Assembly: GCF_002836205.1 (NCBI RefSeq) | Contig: NZ_PJBE01000013.1 | Location: 3,162,001 to 3,226,000 of the forward strand | Length of the DNA: 64,000 nucleotides | Source of the DNA: Shewanella sp. Choline-02u-19 | GTDB lineage: Bacteria > Pseudomonadota > Gammaproteobacteria > Enterobacterales > Shewanellaceae | Reading direction: 5' to 3' | Shown here: positions 1-8,165 of the stretch, in pieces | Layout: the number at the start of each line of letters is the position of its first letter | How positions within the stretch are numbered: position 1 is the first letter of the stretch | Notes under the pieces: model-generated | The model's input: the letters and a program-made list of their open reading frames with translations, nothing else | What the model was told of the DNA's origin: nothing | The model's database searches: none | Made by a program: the position numbers and the translations under genes

Positions 1-1
1 T

Positions 2-1081
2 CATGAATTAGGCGAAAATACACTGCGCCTAAGCCGTCCATACACAGAACGTGCAATGGACAAAGTTGAGCTTACCTTTGCGGCTCAAGACCACACTGTT
101 CAAGCTGGTCAAACTTGTGCTCAGTGCCACGTAGAATACTACTTCGACGGCGGCGATTCTAAGAAAGTACGTTACCCGTGGGATCATTGGGTACCCGCTG
201 TTGACACCGATTACGCAAATGTTACTGACTACCAAGGGACTGATAATCTTTATAAAGGTTACGCAGCAGAAGCTCAGCTAGCTTACTACGACAACATCGA
301 CTTTAAAGATTGGACTAATGCCATCTCTGGTGCACCGTCGCTAAAAGCGCAACACCCTGAGTTTGAAAACATGTCAGACCGCGCTAAACACAAAGGACCA
401 AACCATTTAGAGTTTAGCTGTAATACCTGCCATATGCCTAAATCGACTAACTCTGAAGGCCAAGAGTACTCAAACCATAAAGTCACATTTGACGCAGACA
501 AGCTACCCGCAAATTGTACTGCTTGTCATAATGCCGACTATTTAGATATAGACACTATCATTGCTGATCGTAAAGCTGAAATCGACAAATTGCGTTTTGA
601 AGCAAACGGTACCGACCCTCGTCTAACCGAAGTACATTTCAAAGCACAAGCAATTTGGGCTGCAAATGGCATTGAAGGTCTAGACGCTGGCAAAACTATT
701 GGCGAAGCTAAAGCGGCCTATGAAGGCGCACTTGCTGCAGGAAACGAACTGGCTACTGAGATGAACAGCTTATTGGGTCAAGTGCGTAACGCACAATGGT
801 TCTGGGACAGTGCAACCGCATCTCACGGTATCGCTGCGCATAACCCTGAAGAAGCTAAACGCTTACTGACTAAAGCTAATGCGATTCTAGGTGCGGCTAT
901 CATTGAAGCTGATACCTTGCTAACTAAGTACGCACCAGAGTATACGTACGACGCTACTCAGTACGATACTAAAGCAAAAGTACAACCTCTTGCTGGTCTT
1001 AATTTAGAAGCTATGAAAACAGCTAAAGACAAGTTCGTTGAAGAGCGTGTTAAAAAAGAATGGCCTGCTGAGCTACGTTAA
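2..1081 (+). CDS. nrfA: Ammonia-forming cytochrome c nitrite reductase NrfA, divergent subtype (5' end missing)
   Basis: Periplasmic pentahaem enzyme that reduces nitrite to ammonium in anaerobic respiration. The reading frame is open from the window edge, and the first complete codon (CAT at 2-4) aligns with the haem-2 histidine of the next gene, so about the first third, including the CxxCK active-site haem, lies outside. The visible 359 residues hold three CxxCH sites (CAQCH, CNTCH, CTACH), the family motif CAQCHVEYYF, the distal-His segment LKAQHPEF and the haem-ligand segment SHGIAAHNPEE. Compared with the second copy it has extra residues after VEYYF and near the C-terminus, so it is a different NrfA subtype rather than a recent duplicate. 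A strong terminator follows. Confidence 0.93.
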   Translation, partial: HELGENTLRLSRPYTERAMDKVELTFAAQDHTVQAGQTCAQCHVEYYFDGGDSKKVRYPWDHWVPAVDTDYANVTDYQGTDNLYKGYAAEAQLAYYDNIDFKDWTNAISGAPSLKAQHPEFENMSDRAKHKGPNHLEFSCNTCHMPKSTNSEGQEYSNHKVTFDADKLPANCTACHNADYLDIDTIIADRKAEIDKLRFEANGTDPRLTEVHFKAQAIWAANGIEGLDAGKTIGEAKAAYEGALAAGNELATEMNSLLGQVRNAQWFWDSATASHGIAAHNPEEAKRLLTKANAILGAAIIEADTLLTKYAPEYTYDATQYDTKAKVQPLAGLNLEAMKTAKDKFVEERVKKEWPAELR

Positions 1082-1120
1082 TCACGAATGTAGTTAAGTA
1101 ACCTATTGTCTTCGACCTAA

Positions 1121-1153
1121 AATGCCAGTCCTCCCACCGACTGGCATTTTTTT
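1121..1153 (+). terminator. Rho-independent terminator after the first nrfA
   Basis: A perfect 10-bp stem (AATGCCAGTC / GACTGGCATT) with an 8-nt loop is followed by a run of T. It lies 40 nt after the stop codon and separates the two nitrite reductase genes into two transcription units. Confidence 0.9.
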
Positions 1154-1461
1154 TATCTCTGCTATTTATGATTATTTTTCCATTAAGAACGGAAGGTCAA
1201 TAATCACCACCGCATTAGCGAACTATGTTGAGTTCACCTTTCCTATCGCCATCATCACATCGATACCCAAATGAAAGATCAGTAGTTAAGCAACACATCA
1301 ATTAAGAATTACTTAACACATCATTAAAAACAGTAAACTATTCTTACCTTTCGATTGGTTTTAACATTCACTGTCGAATCTTTATTGTTACTTGTTGTTA
1401 CTTGAATATACCCCACCTATTCCTGTTCTCCATTTAATCAATAAACAGGAAATCAAAGTAA

Positions 1462-2865
1462 ATGAAATCAATAACTTTAAGGCTAACGCCAATAAGTTTA
1501 CTCATATCAGTGGCCCTGGTATCTTCATCTTTTGCCTATGCTCAAGCTAAAGATCTCGATCCGCGTAGTGAGCAGTATGCTAAGAAGTATCCAAAACAGT
1601 ACCAAAGCTGGAAAAAAACCACTGATTACAGTGACAAACCAGATGAAGTAGCTGAAGACCCAAATCTTGCAGTCTTATGGGCAGGTTATGCCTTTTCAAG
1701 AGATTATACCCGCGCCCGCGGCCATCAGTACGCCGTTACCGATCTCAGAGAAACGCTCAGAACCGGTACACCTGATGCAGAGCATCCAGACATGATGCCA
1801 ATGGCATGTTGGAGCTGTAAGGGACCCGATGTACCAAGAATGATCACTGAGCAGGGAGAAGATGGATTCTTCGAAGGTCAGTGGAGTAAAGGTGGCCCTG
1901 AAGTCGTCAATACTATCGGTTGCCAAGATTGCCACGAACCTGGTTCGTCAAAGTTACGTATGGCTAGACCTTTTGCAGAGCGAGCCATGAAAAGCATTGG
2001 CTTAACTTGGGAAACCGCTGGACGAAAAGATAAACAAGCTATGGTCTGTGGACAATGTCATGTCGAATACTACTTCGAAGGCAAAAACAAAAGCGCTAAA
2101 TTCCCTTGGGATAACGGCGTAAAAACGGACCAAGTTGAAGCCTACTTTGACTCAATAGAGTTTACTGATTGGACCCATCAACTCTCGAAAACACCAATGC
2201 TCAAGGCACAACATCCAGACTACGAGACTTGGAGTCAGGGGATACATGGTCAAAACAACGTTACCTGTATTGATTGCCATATGCCAAAAGTGGTCAATAA
2301 AGAAGGACGTAAATATACCGATCATAGAGTAGGCAATCCATTCGATCGTTTCGAACAGACCTGCGCAAGTTGCCATGATCAAACTAAAGCGCAGTTACAA
2401 GATATTGTCGCTCAGCGAAAGGCGAAGATTGATGAGCTGAAGATGAATGCTGAGACGCAATTAGTGCATGCTCACTATGAAACTGCAGCAGCGCTTGCGG
2501 CGGGCGCTACTGATGAAGAAGTTCATTCGATTCAGCAAGATATACGTCACGCACAATGGCGCTGGGATCACGCTACCGCTTCACACGGTATAGCCATGCA
2601 TAACCCTGATGAAGCACTCAGAGTTTTAGGCACTGCTATCGACAGAGCGGCTAACGCCCGTATTAAGCTTGCCAGATTATTGAGTAGCAAAGGAGTTAAA
2701 CAACCCGTCGCTATTCCAGATATCTCAACCAAAGCAAAAGCACAAGCGGCTATTGGCTTAAACATGGACAAGCTAAACGCCGAAAAGGCCCATTTTATTG
2801 AGACAGTACTGCCTCAGTGGGATGAACAAGCTAAATTACGCGAAGCAATATACGACAAAGAGTAA
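1462..2865 (+). CDS. nrfA: Ammonia-forming cytochrome c nitrite reductase NrfA, E. coli-like subtype
   Basis: Complete 467-residue NrfA with an N-terminal Sec signal peptide (cleavage likely after SSFAYAQA, around residue 29). All five haem sites are present: CWSCK (lysine-ligated catalytic haem), CQDCH, CGQCH, CIDCH and CASCH. The CGQCHVEYYF motif carries the conserved active-site Tyr, KAQHPDYE the distal His, and RHAQWRWDHATASHGI the conserved C-terminal helix. From memory the second half is close to E. coli NrfA. The start has AGGAAA upstream. About 300 bp and a terminator separate it from the first copy, so it probably has its own promoter. No nrfBCD or CymA genes are visible; electrons would come from a quinol dehydrogenase elsewhere. 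Confidence 0.96.
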   Translation: MKSITLRLTPISLLISVALVSSSFAYAQAKDLDPRSEQYAKKYPKQYQSWKKTTDYSDKPDEVAEDPNLAVLWAGYAFSRDYTRARGHQYAVTDLRETLRTGTPDAEHPDMMPMACWSCKGPDVPRMITEQGEDGFFEGQWSKGGPEVVNTIGCQDCHEPGSSKLRMARPFAERAMKSIGLTWETAGRKDKQAMVCGQCHVEYYFEGKNKSAKFPWDNGVKTDQVEAYFDSIEFTDWTHQLSKTPMLKAQHPDYETWSQGIHGQNNVTCIDCHMPKVVNKEGRKYTDHRVGNPFDRFEQTCASCHDQTKAQLQDIVAQRKAKIDELKMNAETQLVHAHYETAAALAAGATDEEVHSIQQDIRHAQWRWDHATASHGIAMHNPDEALRVLGTAIDRAANARIKLARLLSSKGVKQPVAIPDISTKAKAQAAIGLNMDKLNAEKAHFIETVLPQWDEQAKLREAIYDKE

Positions 2866-2880
2866 CGTTTAAACGTATCT

Positions 2881-2911
2881 CGCTCACACGGATGTGAGCG
2901 ACTCAATTTTT
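2881..2911 (+). terminator. Terminator after the second nrfA
   Basis: An 8-bp perfect stem CGCTCACA / TGTGAGCG with a CGGA tetraloop starts 16 nt after the stop codon and is followed by ACTCAATTTTT. Confidence 0.75.
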
Positions 2912-3133
2912 CAATGACACTCTTCCGCGATAATCCCCTCTAAAAACCCAGAAAAACCGCTATCTGCTGTAGCGATACTTGAAACAGATTCAAGCTCAGG
3001 CGATCCCCAGTATATTAACCATGTCGAATCTCTACTGACATCACGCTGTCAGTAGCCCTGCTATATCCTTGCTGTGTCGCTGAGCCAAGACCTTCATCTC
3101 GAATGCTCTCTCAGCTCATACAAGGAGTTCATC

Positions 3134-3517
3134 ATGTTACCTAAAGCAGCCTTAGTTTGGGGCGAGATCCCCGTTACCGATATGGATAGAGCCGTCGCAT
3201 TTTACACTCAGCATTTCGGCGTCAGTTTCAGACGTGAAGTGATGAATGATATGGAGATGGCCGTGCTAGAAACTGAAGATAAAGACGCCGCCAGCATCGG
3301 GTTAGTGAAACATGAGATGATGCAGCCGTCAGCTCATGGTAGTGTGCTTTACCTTCATCTGAGTCAACAGCTCACTGGACTGGTGGATAAAATAGCCCAG
3401 GCAGGGGTTAAAGTGTTGCTGCCAGTGATGCCAATAAAAGACGGTGAGTGCGGATTCATTGCGCTATTTCAAGACTGTGAAGGCAATACCGTTGGCCTTT
3501 GGTCCCAACAAAAGTAA
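3134..3517 (+). CDS. VOC (glyoxalase/bleomycin-resistance) family protein
   Basis: 127-residue single-domain vicinal-oxygen-chelate protein. The paired beta-alpha-beta-beta-beta modules are visible: WGEIPVTDMDRAVAFYTQHFGV at the N-terminus (first part) and a second module ending in FQDCEGNTVGLWS, the usual VOC ending. Start chosen at 3134 because AAGGAG lies 7 nt upstream; the longer frame from 3074 has no ribosome site. The substrate cannot be deduced; the family includes lyases, dioxygenases and drug-binding proteins. It sits 55 bp upstream of an effector-binding protein gene on the same strand and may be co-transcribed with it and the WYL regulator. Confidence 0.85.
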   Translation: MLPKAALVWGEIPVTDMDRAVAFYTQHFGVSFRREVMNDMEMAVLETEDKDAASIGLVKHEMMQPSAHGSVLYLHLSQQLTGLVDKIAQAGVKVLLPVMPIKDGECGFIALFQDCEGNTVGLWSQQK

Positions 3518-3572
3518 AACAAAGTAGCGGGCTTAGGCACTGCGCTTGAAATCCATATTCAACGGAGAGAAC

Positions 3573-4043
3573 ATGAGTAATATCACCAAGGATGTCGTTT
3601 CACCTGAGCGGGTAACGCAAGCCGCTGTCGAACTTGTTGGCTTAATCACAAGGACAAGTAATCTTGCCGAACAGCATGTTAGCACTCAAAAAATAGGCCC
3701 TCTTTGGCAGCGTTACTTTACTGAGCGGATGCAAACACACAGCAATACTCAGCTAATGTATGGTGTCTATTACGATTATCAATCGGATATGGAGGGGGAG
3801 TTTTCAGTGCTAGCTGGAACCACTGCTACGCAAGATCAGATTTGTGATCTTACGTTAATAGCAGGCGAGTACCTTAAGTTTAGTGCGCAAGGAGAGATGC
3901 CCCAATGTGTGGTCAACCTCTGGGGCGAAGTATGGCGCTATTTCGCCTCCGAAAAATGTGAATATCAACGCAGTTACCTCACTGATTATGAAATGTATTT
4001 AGATAACAATGGGGTTGAGATCTATATCGGCATTAAGCCCTGA
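3573..4043 (+). CDS. GyrI-like/AraC effector-binding domain protein
   Basis: 156 residues, with a GGAGAG ribosome site before the ATG at 3573. The pattern of a central Y-x-Y-D-x-x-S-D-M-E-G-E-F block, a GEMPQ...WGEVWRYF block and a late DYEMYLDNNGVEIYIGIKP ending (first 12 residues DYEMYLDNNGVE) matches the effector-binding fold of AraC-type regulators and the integron Cass2-like ligand-binding proteins. There is no DNA-binding domain, so it is probably a stand-alone small-molecule binder. A HTH-WYL regulator follows on the same strand. Confidence 0.75.
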   Translation: MSNITKDVVSPERVTQAAVELVGLITRTSNLAEQHVSTQKIGPLWQRYFTERMQTHSNTQLMYGVYYDYQSDMEGEFSVLAGTTATQDQICDLTLIAGEYLKFSAQGEMPQCVVNLWGEVWRYFASEKCEYQRSYLTDYEMYLDNNGVEIYIGIKP

Positions 4044-4073
4044 GACTAACCCTACTTTGCCAAACGAATAATA

Positions 4074-4115
4074 AGAGCCAAGTTTAATCTAAGATTGAAT
4101 TTGGCTCTGTTGTTT
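4074..4115 (+). terminator. Imperfect terminator hairpin
   Basis: AGAGCCAAGTTTAATC pairs with GATTGAATTTGGCTCT (two G-U pairs), followed by GTTGTTTG. It lies between the effector-binding protein and the WYL regulator, so read-through is possible. Confidence 0.5.
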
Positions 4116-4156
4116 GTCAGCATGATTAAGCACATATTGAATGGAGTTGGTATAAC

Positions 4157-4837
4157 ATGCGCCGCGCCGATAGATTATTTCAGTTAGTTCAGATCCTACG
4201 CCATCGCCGCTTAACCACGGCCAAAGAGCTGGCCGAAAGGCTAGAGGTATCAACTCGAACCGTTTACCGTGATGTACAAGACCTCTGCTTAAATGGCATT
4301 CCAATCGAGGGGGAAGCTGGCGTAGGTTATCTTCTGCGGCAAGAGGTGAATGTGCCGCCATTAATGTTTAATGAAGCTGAGCTTGAGGCGATTCAGGTCG
4401 GCATGCGTATGGTGCAAGCCTGGGGTGGAAAAGAGCTGGCCAGCGCCGCTAAACAAGCAATGATAAAAGTCGAAGCGGTATTGCCTGCACGGCTGCAAGA
4501 GTACCAATCTTTGATGTTCGCACCTGACTTTTACATCGATACCGATGAGCTTCAGTTTCTCGATCAGCTACGAAAAGCATCTCGATTAAGAGAGTATCTA
4601 TTGATGGATTACCGCGATGCCAAAGAGGACATAAGTCAAAGGGAGGTACGCCCGCTGGCCATCTATTTCTGGAAAGGCACTTGGACTCTGCTGGCATGGT
4701 GTGAGCTGCGAAATGACTTTCGTAATTTCCGAGTCGACCGAATTATAAATCTGGCAGGGTTAGCGCAACACTTTGCCGTATCACCAGGTCAAGAGATGCA
4801 AGATTACATCGCATTGATGGAAGCCAAGCATTGTTAA
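4157..4837 (+). CDS. YafY-type transcriptional regulator (HTH + WYL domain)
   Basis: 226 residues. An N-terminal winged helix of the HTH_11/DeoR type spans residues 1-60 (RADRLFQLVQILRHRR then LAERLEVSTRTVYRDVQDL as the recognition helix). A WYL-like sensory domain follows (about 130-215): YLLMDYRDA, REVRPLAIYFWKGTWTLLAW and FRNFRVDRI. Such proteins are local or global repressors/activators whose WYL domain binds a ligand, often a nucleotide or nucleic acid. It probably controls the upstream VOC and effector-binding genes, an inference from adjacency only. Confidence 0.85.
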   Translation: MRRADRLFQLVQILRHRRLTTAKELAERLEVSTRTVYRDVQDLCLNGIPIEGEAGVGYLLRQEVNVPPLMFNEAELEAIQVGMRMVQAWGGKELASAAKQAMIKVEAVLPARLQEYQSLMFAPDFYIDTDELQFLDQLRKASRLREYLLMDYRDAKEDISQREVRPLAIYFWKGTWTLLAWCELRNDFRNFRVDRIINLAGLAQHFAVSPGQEMQDYIALMEAKHC

Positions 4838-4925
4838 TCAATAACACGGTAACAACCAGAGTAAAAACGACGTTTTATTAATTAAAGAATACTAATTGAT
4901 TAATGCCTAGCACTCCAAGTATTGC

Positions 4926-4966
4926 CACCTCCTACTTACCTATTCATTAAAGCTAAGTAGGAGGTG
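4926..4966. terminator. Hairpin between convergent genes
   Basis: A perfect 13-bp inverted repeat, CACCTCCTACTTA and TAAGTAGGAGGTG, with a 15-nt loop lies between the end of the WYL regulator and the end of the convergent chemoreceptor gene. It lacks a clear T tract on either strand, so a terminator role is likely but not certain. Confidence 0.45.
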
Positions 4967-5013
4967 TAAACATATGCCAATCACAATAACGAGGCTTAAT
5001 TCGTTATCTGTTG

Positions 5014-6924
5014 TTATTCAATGGTGAACTTGTTCACCACATCAATAAGTTTATCATTAGCGGTTGTTAGTTTATGAGTTTCACTCTCGGTCGATTTACC
5101 ATTGTCGTCGAGTACTACGACGATATCGCGAATCGCGTTCATATTACGGCTCACCTCTTCAGATACCGCACTTTGTTCCTCGGCAGCGGTGGCAATTTGC
5201 GTATTTAAGTCGTTAACTTCTGCAATGGATAACACTACTTTTTCAAGGTTATCACTCACATCAATTGTGGCTTGACTCGCTTGTTCACAAGTTATTTTAG
5301 TTTGCTTCATTGCATCAACCGCATTATGAACACCTTGTTGCAGCTTATCGAGAGTTTGTTCTATTTCGGTAGTACTGACTTGAGTACGAGCAGCTAAAGC
5401 GCGTACCTCATCTGCTACAACCGCAAAACCTCGGCCTTGATCACCTGCTCTAGCCGCTTCAATTGCTGCGTTAAGCGCTAGTAAATTTGTCTGCTCAGCA
5501 ATACCGCCTATCACCTGTAACACTTTAGTGATGCTAATAGCATCTTGTGCTACATGACCAATATTAACTTCGGTATCTTCTACATCTTGAATCAGGCGTT
5601 CGACCGTAAGTCTGGTCTCAGAGACTATGCTATTAGTGTTACTCACCTGCTCACTCGTAACAAGCGCCGCATTAGATGCCTGAGAGGTATTCGTGGCCAC
5701 ATCCATTGCGGTTGCACTCATCTCTTCGACTGCGGTGACAACTTGTTCCGTTTCCAAAACATGTTGCTTTAGCACCCCCGCATTGTCCTCAGTTTGTTGA
5801 TGTAGCTTGGCAATACTGTCGCCAATATCTTTAGAGCCAAACGACACCTCTTTCACTAGACCTTGAAGGTTAGCCACAAACCGATTAATACCGCTGGCAA
5901 TCTCCCCCAAATCATCATTACTCGTTACAGGCAGGCGGCGAGTGAGATCAGCTTGTCCCTGAGAAAGATCTAAAACCATCTGCTTGAGGCTTAGAATAGG
6001 TCGATACAACCAATTTAATACCGCAAACACTAATCCTATGCTCAGCAGCAACATAATTACCGACATCCAGAGTGAACTTTGCAGCGCATCATTCAATCCA
6101 GCATAAGCAATATTTTCATCCACGCTGATAAAGAGATACCATTGTTTGGCTCCCAGCAACGGAATGGCTTCGCTAAACAATAACTGCTTAGTGCCACTAT
6201 ATTGATATTCACCGCTAAAGGAGTCGTTAGACACGATCCCCTGCATAAGTTTACCTAGGCCTGACTCTCTTAGCGTGTTTCCAACTTCAAAGCGATTAGT
6301 AGAAGACGCCAGTACTTTACCTTTATCGTCGATAATCACCGCGACAGCTCCTGGGAAGTCCACCTCTTTAACCGTTTCAGCTAAAATTTCCAAACCTATA
6401 TCAGCCGATAACACCCCATCACCGATATCTTTTACTATCGAAATAACAGGTTGCTCAGTCACCATATCGGTATAAATGTCAGTCAGCACTGCGCCATTGT
6501 TAGCTTTAGCAAGTTGGTACCAACCACGCGGGCGCGGGTCATATTGGAGAGGATCTGCCACACCATTTTGCCAAATGGCATTATCAGCCACACTGGCGTA
6601 TGAGCTGCCATCATCAAAACCCCAAAACACCGAATACAAGCTACTCGCACGTTTCCCCAAACGCGCCATACCAACGTACTGCTGCTGAAACTGCCCATTA
6701 TGATATTCGGCAGCCATTGCCGCTATCGCCGTAGCTTTGCTGTTAAACCATTTCGAAATCGAACTGGCTTCATAACTAGTAATTTCCTGAGATCTGGTTT
6801 GAACAGAGAGAATAGTATCTTGTTTCAGCTCGTGATATGAAATCCAATTAGCCACTAATAAACAACTAGAAACCAATAGCATAATGGCAATGGTAAGGGT
6901 ATTTTTAAATCCAATAGCTTTCAT
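5014..6924 (-). CDS. Methyl-accepting chemotaxis protein with dCache sensor domain
   Basis: 636-residue transmembrane chemoreceptor. First TM about residues 8-28, a large periplasmic dCache domain (about 35-280), second TM about 285-305, HAMP (RPILSLKQMVLDLSQGQ..., to about 360) and a cytoplasmic signalling hairpin whose tip is intact (IAEQTNLLALNAAIEAARAG, then GRGFAVVADEVRALA). The dCache contains YDPRPRGWYQLA and a later TDIYTD segment, resembling the amino-acid-binding subset (R-x-W-Y and Y-x-D). There is no C-terminal CheR/CheB pentapeptide. Start chosen at 6924, which gives MKAIGFKN before the first TM and has AAGG upstream; the longer frame would translate a hexamer repeat into Glu-Ser repeats. 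Two cheV/cheA genes or partners are not seen nearby. Confidence 0.93.
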   Translation of the reverse strand: MKAIGFKNTLTIAIMLLVSSCLLVANWISYHELKQDTILSVQTRSQEITSYEASSISKWFNSKATAIAAMAAEYHNGQFQQQYVGMARLGKRASSLYSVFWGFDDGSSYASVADNAIWQNGVADPLQYDPRPRGWYQLAKANNGAVLTDIYTDMVTEQPVISIVKDIGDGVLSADIGLEILAETVKEVDFPGAVAVIIDDKGKVLASSTNRFEVGNTLRESGLGKLMQGIVSNDSFSGEYQYSGTKQLLFSEAIPLLGAKQWYLFISVDENIAYAGLNDALQSSLWMSVIMLLLSIGLVFAVLNWLYRPILSLKQMVLDLSQGQADLTRRLPVTSNDDLGEIASGINRFVANLQGLVKEVSFGSKDIGDSIAKLHQQTEDNAGVLKQHVLETEQVVTAVEEMSATAMDVATNTSQASNAALVTSEQVSNTNSIVSETRLTVERLIQDVEDTEVNIGHVAQDAISITKVLQVIGGIAEQTNLLALNAAIEAARAGDQGRGFAVVADEVRALAARTQVSTTEIEQTLDKLQQGVHNAVDAMKQTKITCEQASQATIDVSDNLEKVVLSIAEVNDLNTQIATAAEEQSAVSEEVSRNMNAIRDIVVVLDDNGKSTESETHKLTTANDKLIDVVNKFTIE

Positions 6925-6963
6925 GGCTACCTTATTTCCTTGTCTAAAGACTTTGCAGTAAAA

Positions 6964-6987
6964 ACTTTCACTTTCACTTTCACTTTC
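6964..6987. repeat. Hexanucleotide microsatellite (ACTTTC)x4
   Basis: Four exact tandem copies of ACTTTC lie 40-63 bp upstream of the chemoreceptor start (read as GAAAGT on the coding strand). The right edge continues into a small palindrome CTTTCA-TAG-TGAAAG at 6983-6997. The rest of 6998-7615 shows no gene or recognisable element. Confidence 0.85.
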
Positions 6988-7615
6988 ATAGTGAAAGCAC
7001 AATAACAAGTGAAATCATACACTTGGAATCAATTCCAAACCGTGAAGCGATCAACAGCACGCAGCAGTGCCCACGTAACGATGAGCACACATAAAAGTAA
7101 CTTAACCTGTTGTAAGCTCAATATTAAAGGACTGCGAAGCAAACAGTACCCCATCAGCCAGTTCGCAAAGGCATCAGCCGAATCAAACTAGGTTATAAAA
7201 TGTAATTAATGCATTAAAAATAAGTGTGGCTGCAGTGTTTGAATCGAATAATTTAAAGTGATTTGGATATATAGATAGGCCAAAAGAATGGTGTTTATAG
7301 AACAGATGTAGAGTGTTTTTAAGACTAACCTTATGAGATAAATATTTAAGGCTATGTTGGTAGAACATGTTTTAGAATCATAATTAACTCCACTAACGAG
7401 ACTCATACATTAACGCGGTTACTCTCAGTATATAGGGAATACACACCTAATTATTGTAGAATATAAGTGCCCGACTTTTTGTATTCTCTTGACAAAAAAC
7501 GCAGTAAATATTTAGCAACCGGAAGTGTCCTTGTAAACTCAACGAGCGCCATTTTAGCCTCAATGAGTATCTATCTTTACTTACTTTCCAGTCGCTATCG
7601 GTTTGAGTTTAAAAC

Positions 7616-7795
7616 TCACTTAGAGCAAGAACCACAACACACACCATTGTCACCATGTTTTGCATTTTCAGCTTTTACGGCAGCATTAGTCGCGTCAACT
7701 TTTGCCGCTTTTTCGACTGTCTTGGTAGGTGTTAGTACAGAAGCCTGACTCTCTGATTTATTCAACCCAAATATTTTTTTGAATGATACTGACAT
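7616..7795 (-). CDS. Small CCGSCS-motif protein
   Basis: 59-residue protein starting MSVSFKKIFGLNKSESQ and ending NGVCCGSCSK. The C-terminal CCGSCS motif after a low-complexity Ala/Lys/Val-rich linker is the hallmark of a small uncharacterised family I recall from Shewanella and related marine gammaproteobacteria (CCGSCS motif protein). Start chosen at 7795 because GGAG lies 6 nt upstream of that ATG. The vicinal cysteines suggest metal binding or a thiol role, but function is unknown. The opposite strand is open over the same region and is a shadow. It is monocistronic with no close neighbours. Confidence 0.8.
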   Translation of the reverse strand: MSVSFKKIFGLNKSESQASVLTPTKTVEKAAKVDATNAAVKAENAKHGDNGVCCGSCSK

Positions 7796-8077
7796 ATAAA
7801 CTCCATAACTCATTAAAGGTGTATTTTTAAAGCATGTTATAATTCCCGAGTAATTTAGTCAACTATTAATCGCTCTCTTTGGCGCGATTTATAATGATGG
7901 TTTGTCGTCGCTAACCAAGCGCCAAACTGAATTGCTATAAGGACTCGTTTAGGTGTTCATCGCTGATAAGCAAAGCCATAGCGTCAATCGCAGCCAAATA
8001 GTCCATCATCAACAAGGGATTTTCTTTCATTGTTAAAGTGAGTGACACTATCTTCTAGCTATCGATGGGATAGGCAT

Positions 8078-8116
8078 TAAAAAACCCCAGTACTCTTGAC
8101 GAGTAACTGAGGTTTA
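8078..8116 (-). terminator. Terminator after the orphan membrane protein gene
   Basis: Read on the minus strand, AAACCTCAGTTACTCG pairs with GAGTACTGGGGTTT (one bulge and one mismatch) and is followed by a T run. It lies about 50 bp past the stop codon of the 339-residue protein. The rest of 7796-8165 shows nothing else. Confidence 0.75.
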
Positions 8117-8165
8117 TTAGTGGGTAACACACTCGAATGCAGACCGTTCTACACTTAATGATTAA

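Noticed and set aside
1160..1461. FNR or NarP sites between the two nrfA genes
   Set aside because: I looked for TTGAT-N4-ATCAA and related heptamers but saw no convincing full site; only loose half matches.
6925..7008. Longer N-terminus for the chemoreceptor containing Glu-Ser repeats
   Set aside because: It merely translates the hexamer microsatellite; the ATG at 6924 has a ribosome site and puts the first TM helix at the usual place.
7467..7748. Plus-strand open frame of 93 codons over the CCGSCS gene
   Set aside because: It lacks a ribosome site and mirrors the low-complexity codons of the minus-strand gene, which has a good ribosome site and a family motif.
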